Source: CAWJJM01 sp963843275
GTDB lineage: Bacteria > Acidobacteriota > Thermoanaerobaculia > Multivoradales > JBCCEF01
Direction: 5' to 3'
Length of the DNA stretch: 64,000 nucleotides
Assembly: GCA_963843275.1 (NCBI GenBank)
Contig: CAWJJM010000012.1
Location: 248,001 to 312,000 of the forward strand
The position numbers and the translations under genes are program-made. The notes below the pieces were generated by a model that ran no database searches, was not told the DNA's origin, and worked only from the letters and a program-made list of their open reading frames with translations. Below are positions 17,440-25,841 of the stretch, piece by piece (the stretch's first letter is position 1; each line of letters begins with the position of its first letter).

Positions 17440-19206
17440 CTAGGCGGACGCCTCGACGACGGCGCGGTCGCGCAGCAGGTCGGCGGCCGGCGACAGCGGC
17501 GCGAAGGTGAGGATCTTGTTGATCCGCTCCACGGCTTTGACGTGGTCGCCGATCGCCTGGTAGAGGACCACCTCCGCGTAGAGCTTGTCGGCGAGGGAGT
17601 TGATGCGGTCGCCGACCGCCGACGCGTGAACGCCCTCGGGGTAGCGCTCCAGGTACTCGGCACCGTTGTCGATGTCCTGGAAGCTCGACACCTTGGCCTG
17701 GAGGCGCTGGGCGGCGAGCGTCGCCAGCTCGGCATCGCGGCCCTGGTCGGCGAGCTCCTCGAGCGCGGCGAGGTGATCGAGCTGCGGCGCCAGCACCTTC
17801 AGGCCACGGTCGGCGCGCTCCGCCTCCGGCGAGCCGGGCGCCCGTTCCACCGCCCGCAGGTACTCGCGGACCGCCCGCGTCTGGTCGCCCAGCCGGCTGT
17901 AGGCGTCGCCGAGCTTCAGCGCCACGCGCGGCACCTCCGGCGCGTCGGGCCAGTTCGAGAGGTAGCGCTCGAGGAACGACGTCTCGACCACGTCGCCCGA
18001 CAGCACCTCGCGGGCCTTCGGGTAGAGGTTGGCGAGCTGCGCGTCGAGCGCCTTCTTCTCCTCGCCGAGCAGGTCGAGGAAGGGCGTGTCGGGGGTGAGC
18101 TCGGCGACCTGGTCGATCTGGCGCTGGTAGGCCCGCACCAGCTCGCCGTAGTCGCGCTCCAGCACCGGGCGCCCGAGCTCGGCGTCGCGCTGCCGGTGGA
18201 GCTTCTCGATGCGCAGACCCTCCGCCGCCCGGCCCCGCGGCCAGGCGGCCAGCGCCTCGTCCTTGACGAAGCGCACGGTGGCGGCGGAGACCTTGCCCAC
18301 GGCGTCGTCGTAGCGGTCCTCGGCGGTCACCTGGACGCCGCCCGCCCAGGCGAGCAGCGCCGCCTGGGTCCGTTGGCGAAAGGCGTCCGGGTCCGCCGGG
18401 GTGGCGTCGGGCTTGAGCAGCTTGGCGCGCGCCTCCCCGGCGCGCACCCGCTCCTCGAAGTAGGGGTGGGTGCGCCAGTACCCGTACTTCTTCGACTGCG
18501 GGATGCGCGCCTCCATGCGGGCGAACAGGCGGTTGGCGCCCTCCGGATCGAAGCCTGCGGAGGCGGCCCAGCGCTGCCCCTCGGCGTCCGCCTCGTCCTC
18601 GTACTCGCGGCTGAAGCTGCGCAGCAGCAGCTCGGACACGATCAGGCTGGTCGCCGCCGCCCCCTCGATGCGCTCGGCACCCTGGTTGCGGTAGTTGGGG
18701 TCGTAGATGGCTCCGGGGTCGCTGGTGCGATCGGGGCCGGAGTTGTCGGCCCCGATGATCACCCCCACCAGCAGCGCCTGGCTGAGCACGTTGAGCAGGG
18801 TGTTGCGGCGCTGCATCTTGAGGTGGTGGTTGAGCACCACGTGCGCCACCTCGTGGCCGAGCAGCGCGGCCAGCATGTCGTCGTCGAGGCCGATGTCGAG
18901 CATGCCGCGGGTGACGAAGACCTGCCCGCCGGGCAGCGCGAAGGCGTTCGGCTCCGCCATGTCGACCAGGTGGAAGGTCAGCGGGAAGGCGGTGTAACCG
19001 GCCTCACGGGCGACCCGGTAGCCGATGTCGGCGACGCGCCGGGCCGCGGCGGGGTCGTCCACCGGACCGTACTGCTCGAGGGCGCGGCGGGCGACCTCCA
19101 GGCTCTTCTCGTAGAGCTCGGGATTGTCGACCTTCTGCGCCGCGGCCGGCCACGCCGCCAGGGCGATCAGGAGGGCGAGGCAGGAGACCAGCGGGCGTCG
19201 GATCAT
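17440..19206 (-). CDS. secreted M48 family metalloprotease with C-terminal helical repeats
   Basis: A 588-residue exported zinc protease with a signal peptide at 1-24 (AAWPAAA-QK). The peptidase domain shows the upstream NAFALPGGQVFVTRGML, the zinc motif HEVAH at 118-122, and the third-ligand helix EYEDEADAEGQRWA. This matches BepA/YfgC-type proteases that control outer-membrane protein assembly. The C-terminal half contains TPR-like repeats, including ALKLGDAYSRLGDQTRAVRE. AAAGGA precedes the ATG. It forms a two-gene unit with the exported protein at 16501-17433; a second M48 protein (lipoprotein) lies at 7585. Confidence 0.9.
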   Translation of the reverse strand: MIRRPLVSCLALLIALAAWPAAAQKVDNPELYEKSLEVARRALEQYGPVDDPAAARRVADIGYRVAREAGYTAFPLTFHLVDMAEPNAFALPGGQVFVTRGMLDIGLDDDMLAALLGHEVAHVVLNHHLKMQRRNTLLNVLSQALLVGVIIGADNSGPDRTSDPGAIYDPNYRNQGAERIEGAAATSLIVSELLLRSFSREYEDEADAEGQRWAASAGFDPEGANRLFARMEARIPQSKKYGYWRTHPYFEERVRAGEARAKLLKPDATPADPDAFRQRTQAALLAWAGGVQVTAEDRYDDAVGKVSAATVRFVKDEALAAWPRGRAAEGLRIEKLHRQRDAELGRPVLERDYGELVRAYQRQIDQVAELTPDTPFLDLLGEEKKALDAQLANLYPKAREVLSGDVVETSFLERYLSNWPDAPEVPRVALKLGDAYSRLGDQTRAVREYLRAVERAPGSPEAERADRGLKVLAPQLDHLAALEELADQGRDAELATLAAQRLQAKVSSFQDIDNGAEYLERYPEGVHASAVGDRINSLADKLYAEVVLYQAIGDHVKAVERINKILTFAPLSPAADLLRDRAVVEASA

Positions 19207-19279
19207 CGGGGGTCCTTTGGTCGGGTCTCTTCCTCCAACCCGCGCCGCCGGTGGAAAACTCCGCGCCGGCTCCCGGACC

Positions 19280-20053
19280 TCACCGGACGCGCGCCCCTTC
19301 CTCGACGGCGGTGTCGTCCGCGCCGCCGGCCTCCTCCGCCGGGCGGGGGAGCACGGCCGCCGGCCCGACCGGCAGCACGGCCGTCGGCGCCCCGGCCGGG
19401 CGCGCCGGGCCGGTCTGCGGCAGCGGCCGCAGGATGCCGCCCGAGATGACCATGCGGATGCCCTCCTCGACGGTGATCGGCAGGTCGATCGCCTCCTTGC
19501 GCGGCACCAGCAGCAGGTAGCCGCTGGTGGGGTTGGGCGTGGTCGGCAGGAAGACGAGCAGCAGGTCGTCGAGCCGCGGGTCGACCGCTCCCCAGCGAGC
19601 GCCCGAGGTGACGAAGGCGAGGGCGAAGATGTTGGCCTTGGGGTACTCCACCAGGACGACGCGCTTGAACGCCTCGGTCTTGTCGTGGGAGACCGCCTCG
19701 AGGATGCCCTTGGTGGCGGTGTAGATCGACTTGGCCACCGGCACCCGCCGGATGACCCCCTCCATCCACTGCAGCATCCGCCGCCCGGCCACCCGGTTGG
19801 ACAACCAGCCGAGGAGGAGGATCACCAGGAAGGTCAGCAACAGGCCGAGCCCCGGGATGTGCACCGGCTGGTAGAAGGCCTGCGCCAGGATGCGGTCGAC
19901 CAGCGGCGCGAAGATGCCGTCCATCACCTGGAACAGCTGCACCAGGACGAAGACGGTCAGCGCCACCGGGGCGAGGATGATCAGCCCGGTGAGGATCAGG
20001 CGGCGGAACCGAGCCCGCCAGTGCAGCGGGTGACCTTCGGGGCCTGCGGCCAT
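19280..20053 (-). CDS. DUF502 family membrane protein
   Basis: A 257-residue inner-membrane protein. Two membrane helices are clear, LILTGLIILAPVALTVFVL (about 20-40) and LGLLLTFLVILLLGWL (about 68-84). They are followed by the family's conserved stretch with VPVAKSIYTATKGIL, VVLVEYPKANIFALAFVT and VFLPTTPNPTSGYLLLVP. The C-terminus is a Pro/Ala-rich tail. The molecular function of DUF502 proteins is unknown; they are widespread single-gene inner-membrane proteins. It is divergent from the gene at 20157 and lies 73 bp upstream of the M48 operon on the same strand. Confidence 0.88.
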   Translation of the reverse strand: MAAGPEGHPLHWRARFRRLILTGLIILAPVALTVFVLVQLFQVMDGIFAPLVDRILAQAFYQPVHIPGLGLLLTFLVILLLGWLSNRVAGRRMLQWMEGVIRRVPVAKSIYTATKGILEAVSHDKTEAFKRVVLVEYPKANIFALAFVTSGARWGAVDPRLDDLLLVFLPTTPNPTSGYLLLVPRKEAIDLPITVEEGIRMVISGGILRPLPQTGPARPAGAPTAVLPVGPAAVLPRPAEEAGGADDTAVEEGARVR

Positions 20054-20156
20054 GCGTTCAGACTATCAGCCGGTGGTGCGGCCCGGCGTGCTACGTTTCC
20101 GCGCCGGGGCCCCGAGCGACGGGCCGCCCTCCGCCGCCCGGCCGGCCGCGCCCGCC

Positions 20157-21134
20157 ATGTCCTTCCGCCCCCTCCCCGTAGAGCTCCGGCGCCACGCACG
20201 GCGCCATCCCGAGCGCCCCCTGCTCTTCTGGCCCGAGGGCCTGGACTGGCGTTGGGCCCCGGTCGCCGCCGTGGCCGCCGAGGTGGAGCGGCTGGCGGCC
20301 GCTCTCGCCGCCACCGGCTGGACCACCGGGGCCGACGTCGCCTACCCCGACGCGGCGCGGCCGGGACGGATCTGCCTCGACCTGGCGCTGCAGGCGTCCG
20401 GCTTCACGGCGGCGCCGCGGCCGGAGGCCGGCGACCCGGCGGCGGGGACGGTGACGCTGCGGGTGGGGGACGACGCCGGGGGCCGGGGTCCGGCCACCGC
20501 CGGGCGGATCGAGCTGGACGTCGACGGGCCGTGGGCGCGGCGCCGGCGCGGCGCCGGCCCGACCGCCGCGCCGGCGGCCGCAGCGCCGCCGCGACCGCCG
20601 GCCGTCGAGGCCGGCGGGGTGCGCGGCGCCGACGGGCGGCGCTGGACGTCGGCGGAGGTGGCGGCGGCCGCCGAGCGGCTCGAGCGGGGCATCGCGAGCG
20701 GAGGTCCCCGCCGGCCCGGGCGCGAGATCCTGGTCACCGCCGGCCCTCTCGCCGACCCTGCGGTGCGGCAGGCGGTGTCCTGGGCCCTGGCGGTCGGCGC
20801 CGCCCTGGTGCTCGAGCCGGCACCCGCGCAGCTCGCGGCCACCGCCGCCTGGGCGCGCCCGACGGTGTTCCTGGGGACCTCCGCCGAGCTCGCCGCGCTC
20901 GACGGGGCGGCGGCCGCGGCGGCGGGTCGCTGGCCGACCCTCCGCGCCGCGCTGCGCCGCGCCCTCGGCCGGCCGCTGCCGCTCCCCTTCGGGCGCCTCC
21001 ACACGCTGCTGGTCGACCCCCGGCGCGTCGAGCCCGCGGTGCTGGCGCCGTGGCGGGCGCGCGGGGTGGCCGTGGTGCCGGTGGGGGAGGGGAGCGGGGC
21101 CGGGCAGGCCGACGGGTCGCCACGCCCGCGGTGA
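20157..21134 (+). CDS. degenerate AMP-dependent ligase-like protein
   Basis: 325 residues resembling the N-terminal half of acyl-CoA synthetases: ELRRHARRHPERPLLFWPEG, a TW-like segment before EVERLAAALAATGW, and a later VSWALAVGAALVLEPAP like the family's substrate-pocket strands. The ATP-binding P-loop (TSGTTGxPK) is absent, as are the YGxTE motif and the C-terminal lysine domain, so ligase activity is not expected. It ends after a GVAVVPVGEGSGAG segment. The start MSFRPLP at 20157 matches family N-termini; an ATG at 20052 would overlap the divergent DUF502 start. It could be a decayed gene or a binding-only paralogue. Confidence 0.45.
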   Translation: MSFRPLPVELRRHARRHPERPLLFWPEGLDWRWAPVAAVAAEVERLAAALAATGWTTGADVAYPDAARPGRICLDLALQASGFTAAPRPEAGDPAAGTVTLRVGDDAGGRGPATAGRIELDVDGPWARRRRGAGPTAAPAAAAPPRPPAVEAGGVRGADGRRWTSAEVAAAAERLERGIASGGPRRPGREILVTAGPLADPAVRQAVSWALAVGAALVLEPAPAQLAATAAWARPTVFLGTSAELAALDGAAAAAAGRWPTLRAALRRALGRPLPLPFGRLHTLLVDPRRVEPAVLAPWRARGVAVVPVGEGSGAGQADGSPRPR

Positions 21135-21161
21135 CGCCGCCGCCGTCCCCCGCTGCCGCTC

Positions 21162-23067
21162 TCAGCCGGAGGGCTCGTCCGCCGCCGGGGCCGGCAGGGA
21201 CGACAGCAGGGCGTGGAGCTGCTCGATGCCGGCGGGCTTGACCAGGTGGTGGTCGAACCCGGCCTCGCGGGTCCGCTGGCGGTCCGCGTCCTGTCCCCAG
21301 CCGGTGAGCGCCACCAGCGTCAGCCGCCCGCCGCCGGGCTGCCGGCGCAGGCGCCGGGCGGTCGCGTAGCCGTCCGGCGCGGGCATGCCGAGGTCGAGCA
21401 GGACCACCTCGGGCGCCAGGTCGCGCGCCGCGCGGAGGGCCTGCTCGCCGTCGTAGACGGCCACGACCCGGTGGCCGCAGCCCGCCAGCAGGGTGCGCAG
21501 CGAGTCGGCGGCGTCGCGGTTGTCGTCCACCACCAGGATGCGGCGCGGCACCACTTCCGGGACGGAGGGTCCCGGGCCGTCCGGCTCGCCCTCCGAGCGC
21601 GCCGCCGCCGTCGGCAGGCGGAGGATGAAGCGGCTGCCGCGGCCGGGTCCCTCGCTCTCGGCGCGCACCGTTCCTCCGTGGAGGGCGACCAGCGAGCGGA
21701 CGACCGTCAGACCCAGCCCCAGGCCGCCGTGGACGCCGCCGCCGGGCGGCCGCTCCTGCACGAAGACGTCGAAGATCTCCCGTTGCAGGGCGGGTGGGAT
21801 GCCGCGCCCGGTGTCGGAGACGGTGACCGTGACCGCCCCGTCTCCGGTCTCGGCGGTGATGCCGATGTGCCCCGGCTGCTCGGTGAACTTGGCGGCGTTG
21901 TTGAGCAGGTTGGCGAGCACCTGGGAGAGCCGGGAGGGATCGGCGTGCAGCCACACCGGTTCCGCGGGCAGGTGCACCTCCAGTCGGTGCCCGCCGCGCT
22001 CGATCTCCGCGCTGGCTCGCCTCGACCGCGTTGCGCACCACCTCGGCCAGCTCCACGTCCCGGCGACGCAGCTCGATCTTGCCGCGGGTGAAGCGGGAGA
22101 CGTCGAGCAGGTCGTCGACCAGGCGGACCAGCAGCTCGGTCTGGCGGTCGAGGGTGCCGAGGACCCGCTCGGCGAGCGCGGCGTCGGAGCCCGCCTGCCG
22201 CAGCAGCTCGACGCCGGTGCGGATCGGCGCCAGCGGGTTGCGCAGCTCGTGGGCCAGGGTGGCCAGGAACTCGTCCTTGCGCTCGTCCGCGCGCCGCAGC
22301 GCGTCCTCCATCTCCATGCGCTCGGTGATGTCGGTGTTGGTGCCGAACCAGCGCAGCACCTCGCCGCGTTCGTTGCGGATCGGGATGGCGCGGGAGAGGA
22401 ACCAGCGGTAGGTCCCGTCGGCGCCGCGCAGGGGAAAGGTGTCCTCCCACTCCTCGCCGCGCGCGACCGAGCGCCGGAAGTGCTCGGTGACCCGCTCGAC
22501 GTGGTCGGGGTGGTGGACCTTGCGCCAGCCCCAGCCGCGCATCTCCTCGAGGGTGGTGCCGGTGTAGTCGAACCACCGCTTGTTGTACCAGAAGATCCAG
22601 CCGTCGCCGTCAGCCATCCAGGCGAACTGGGCGATGTTGTCGGCGAGGGTGCGGAAGCGTTCCTCGCTCTCGCGGAGCGCCTCCTCGGCCTCCCGGCGGG
22701 CGGTGATGTCGCGCGCCACCTTCGACGCCCCGACGATGCGGCCCGCCTCGTCGCGCACGGGCGAGATGGTCAGCGAGACGATGAGCCGGCGGCCGTCCCG
22801 TGCCACCCGCTCGGTCTCGAAGTGCTCGATCCGCTCGCCCCGCACCAGCCGGGCGAGGATCTCGTCCTCCTCGGGATGACGCTCCGGGGGGATGATCAGG
22901 CGGATGTGCTGGCCGATCGCCTCCTCGGCGCTGTACCCGAACATGCGCTCCGCGCCGCGGTTCCAGGAGCGGATGATCCCCTTGGTGGTCTTGCCCACGA
23001 TGGCGTCGTGCGAGGACTCGACCAGGGCGGCGAGGAACGCCTGATGGGCGGGGTCGAGCGGCGGCAT
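21162..23067 (-). CDS. hybrid sensor histidine kinase PAS-PAS-HisKA-HATPase-REC (one frameshift)
   Basis: About 634 residues after correcting one frameshift. There are two PAS domains (about 8-125 and 135-255; the second has WFDYTG and GTNTDITER), an H-box FLATLAHELRNPLAPI, ATPase motifs NLLNNAAKF, DTGRGIP and GLGLGLT, and a C-terminal receiver with ILVVDDNRDAADS, phospho-acceptor VLLDLGMPAPDGY and VKP. There is no membrane helix, so it is a cytosolic sensor. Near 22015 a single extra base (GAGC[C]AGC) breaks the frame between HisKA and ATPase domains; removing it gives an exact multiple of three. No dedicated partner regulator lies alongside. It is divergent from the thiolase at 23157. Confidence 0.85.
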
Positions 23068-23081
23068 CGAGCAAGCATATC

Positions 23082-23096
23082 GCCCCCGGCGGGGGC
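23082..23096. promoter_or_regulatory. GC hairpin in the divergent kinase/thiolase gap
   Basis: GCCCCC-GGC-GGGGGC forms a perfect 6-bp stem with a 3-base loop in the 89-bp region between the kinase and thiolase starts. An operator role is possible, but nothing else supports it. Confidence 0.25.
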
Positions 23097-23156
23097 TGCG
23101 GCCGGTGGTGTATGGTCGCCCCAGGAGTTCCGACCCACCCCCAGGAGAGCCCAGCG

Positions 23157-24617
23157 ATGACCGAGCCGTCCGCGTCCCCCGCCGCCGAGCGCAGCCTCCC
23201 GCCGGCGCCGCTGCCGTCCGCCAACACCGCCAGTGCCGTCGAGGAGGTGACCGAGCGCGCCGACACCGTGTGGACCCATCCGCCGGGCACCGCCCCGGCG
23301 CTGCCGCCGATGGAACGCCAGGAGCTGACCGGGCCGCACGGCCGTGTCGCCCTGGTGGCGGGTTGCCGCACCCCCTTCACCAAGGCCGGGACCCACTACC
23401 GCTCGATGGACGTGGTCGACCTGGCGGGCGCCGCCGCCTCGGCGCTGCTCGCCCGCACCGGGATCGACCCCCACGAGGTCGACCTGTCGGTGTTCGGGGT
23501 GGTGGTGCCGGCGCTGCAGGCCCCCAACCTGGGCCGCGAGGTGGTCTTCCGGGTGTCGCTGCCGGAGACCACCGTCGGGACCACGGTCAACCTGGCCTGC
23601 GCCTCCTCGAACCGGGCCATCACCTTCGGGGCGGAGGCCATCCTCAAGGGCGAGGCGAGCGTGGTGCTGGCCGGCGGGGCGGAGTCGCTGTCGAACGTGC
23701 CGATCCGCTTCTCCGACGAGGCGGCGCACATCTTCGTGGCGCTGTCGAAGGCCCGCACGATCCCCGAGCGCGCCAAGCTGCTGGCGCGCCTGCGGCCGCA
23801 GGACCTGGCGCCGGTGGCCCCGGCCATCGCCGAGTACACCACCGGGATGACGATGGGGCAGTCGGCCGAGAAGATGGCCAAGGAGAACGACATCTCGCGG
23901 CGGGCCCAGGACGAGGTGGCGCTGTGGTCGCACCACCGGGCCGCCGCGGCGCAGCGCGAGGGCCGTTTCGCCGACCAGATCGTGGCCACCTACCCGCCGC
24001 CGCGCTACGACGACGCGGTGACCGCCGACACCGGCGTCCGCGCCGACACGACCCTCGACGCGATGGCCGAGCTCAAGCCGGTCTTCGACAAGCGCTACGG
24101 CACGCTGACCGCGGCCAACTCGAGCCCGCTGACCGACGGCGGGTCGGCGATGCTGCTGATGAGCGAGGAGAAGGCGAAGGCGCTCGGCCTCACGCCGCTC
24201 GGCTTCGTGCGCTCCTTCGCCTTCACCGGGGTCGACCCGGCGAACCAGCTCCTCCAGGGCCCCGCCTACGCGGCGCCGGTGGCGCTGGCGCGGGCCGGGG
24301 TCGAGCTCGACGACATCGACCTGATCGAGATGCACGAGGCGTTCGCGGCCCAGGTGCTGTCGAACCTCAAGGCCTTCGCGTCGGAGAAGTTCGCGCGCCA
24401 GGAGCTGGGCCGCGACCGGCCGCTGGGCGCCGTCGATTTCGACCGCATCAACGTCAACGGGGGCTCGATCTCGATCGGCCACCCGTTCGGCGCCACCGGC
24501 GCGCGGGTGACGATGCAGCTCCTCCACGAGCTGGGGCGTCGCGGCGGGCAGCTCGGGCTGATCACCGTCTGCGCCGCCGGCGGCACCGGCTTCGCGATGG
24601 TGGTCGAGCGGGAGTAG
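23157..24617 (+). CDS. acetyl-CoA acyltransferase (thiolase, FadI-like)
   Basis: A 486-residue thiolase with an unusual 60-residue low-complexity N-terminal extension before the core VALVAGCRTPFTK. The catalytic Cys is in VNLACASSNRAIT, the His in EMHEAFAAQ, and the second Cys in VCAAGGTGFAMV. NGGSISIGHPFGATGAR is the family CoA-binding loop. The spacing resembles the long FadI/trifunctional-beta class, which cleaves 3-ketoacyl-CoA in beta-oxidation. The ATG at 23157 has GGAG about 9 bases upstream. A CaiB-type CoA-transferase follows directly, suggesting a CoA-ester operon with the dehydrogenase at 25842. Confidence 0.92.
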   Translation: MTEPSASPAAERSLPPAPLPSANTASAVEEVTERADTVWTHPPGTAPALPPMERQELTGPHGRVALVAGCRTPFTKAGTHYRSMDVVDLAGAAASALLARTGIDPHEVDLSVFGVVVPALQAPNLGREVVFRVSLPETTVGTTVNLACASSNRAITFGAEAILKGEASVVLAGGAESLSNVPIRFSDEAAHIFVALSKARTIPERAKLLARLRPQDLAPVAPAIAEYTTGMTMGQSAEKMAKENDISRRAQDEVALWSHHRAAAAQREGRFADQIVATYPPPRYDDAVTADTGVRADTTLDAMAELKPVFDKRYGTLTAANSSPLTDGGSAMLLMSEEKAKALGLTPLGFVRSFAFTGVDPANQLLQGPAYAAPVALARAGVELDDIDLIEMHEAFAAQVLSNLKAFASEKFARQELGRDRPLGAVDFDRINVNGGSISIGHPFGATGARVTMQLLHELGRRGGQLGLITVCAAGGTGFAMVVERE

Positions 24618-24621
24618 GCCG

Positions 24622-25807
24622 ACGGCGGCGCCGCTCTCCGACGTCCTGGTCGTCGACCTGACCCGTCTCCTCCCGGGGCCGCTCACCGCCAAGCTGCTCG
24701 CCGACCTCGGGCGCCCGGGTGGTCAAGGTCGAGGAGCCGCGGATGGGCGACCCGGTGCGGCTGGCGCCGCCCCTGGTGCGCGGCCGCAGCGCGCTCGCGG
24801 CGCTGCTGCTGGCGGGGGTCGAGAGCGTCGCCCTCGACCTCAAGCGCGAGACGGCGCGGGGCGTGCTCGACGCCCTGCTGGCGCGCGCCGACGTCCTGCT
24901 CGAGAGCTTCCGCCCCGGCACCCTCGCCCGGCTGGGCTGGCCCCCGGAGGAGCTCGCCGCGCGCTTCCCGCGCCTGGTGGTCTGCTCGCTCTCCGGGTAC
25001 GGTGCCGACGGGCCGCAGGCGGCGCGCGCCGGCCACGACCTCACCTACCAGGCGCTGGCCGGGACGCTGGCCCCGACCGCGCGCATGCCGGCGGTGCCGC
25101 TGGCCGACCACGCCGGCGCCTGGGCGGCGGCGCTGGCGGTGGTCGCGGCCCTGCGCCGGCGCGACGCCACCGGGCGGGGCGCCCGGATCGACGCGGCGCT
25201 CTACGACGCCGCCCTGCACAGCAACCTGGTCGACTGGGCCGAGGAGGCGGCGGCGCCCCGGCCGGTCGGGCGGCGGCTGCCGCTGTCCGGGGCGCTGCCC
25301 TGCTACAACCTGTACCGCACCGCCGACGGCGGCACCCTCGCCGTGGCCTGCCTGGAGCCGCGGTTCTGGCGCGCCTTCTGCGCCGCGACCGGCCGCGACG
25401 ACCTGGTCGGCCGGCACCTCGACACCCGGCCCGCGGTCAAGCGGCAGGTCCAGGAGCTGGTCGCTTCGCGGACGCGCGACGAGTGGGCCGAGCTGGCGGC
25501 GCGCCACGACCTGCCGATCGAGCCGGTGCTGGCGGCGGCGGAGGCCGCCGCGCATCCCCAGGCGCGGCACCGCCGGCTGGTCACCACCGGCCCCGACGGC
25601 CTGCCGCGTCTCGCCTACCCGGCGCTGATCGACGGCGAGCGGCCGGAGGCGCGGGAGCGGCTGCCGCGGCTGGGCGCCGACACCGGGGCCCTGCTCGCCG
25701 AGCTCGGGATCGAAGCGGGCCGGCGGCGGCCGTCCGGGGTGGGTCGCCGGGCGGGGCTGCGGCGGGCGGTGGCGCGCTGGGTCCTGCGCCGCAAGGGACC
25801 GCGGTAG
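24622..25807 (+). CDS. CaiB/BaiF-type CoA-transferase (one frameshift, start unclear)
   Basis: About 394 residues after correction. The N-terminus reads PLSDVLVVDLTRLLPGPLT, then TAKLLADLG. The frame breaks at the GGG of 24709-24711; removing one G gives the family sequence LGARVVKVEEP. Family III motifs continue with VALDLKRE, ADVLLESFRPGTLARLGW and LSGYGADGP, with the catalytic aspartate probably in GARIDAALYD. The family transfers CoA between carboxylic acids; the substrate is unknown. No ATG, GTG or TTG lies in frame between the thiolase stop (24617) and the conserved region, so the start given is approximate and another error may exist there. Confidence 0.78.
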
Positions 25808-25841
25808 GCGGAGCGCCGGGGCGGCCCGACGGGAGGGAAGG

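Noticed and set aside
16549..19449. Plus-strand open frame of 966 codons opposite the M48 protease operon
   Set aside because: It is low-complexity, matches no family, and lies antisense to well-supported proteins.
22000..22030. Programmed +1 frameshift in the histidine kinase
   Set aside because: No slippery codon or stimulatory structure stands out, and similar one-base errors occur in eight other unrelated genes, so sequencing error is simpler.
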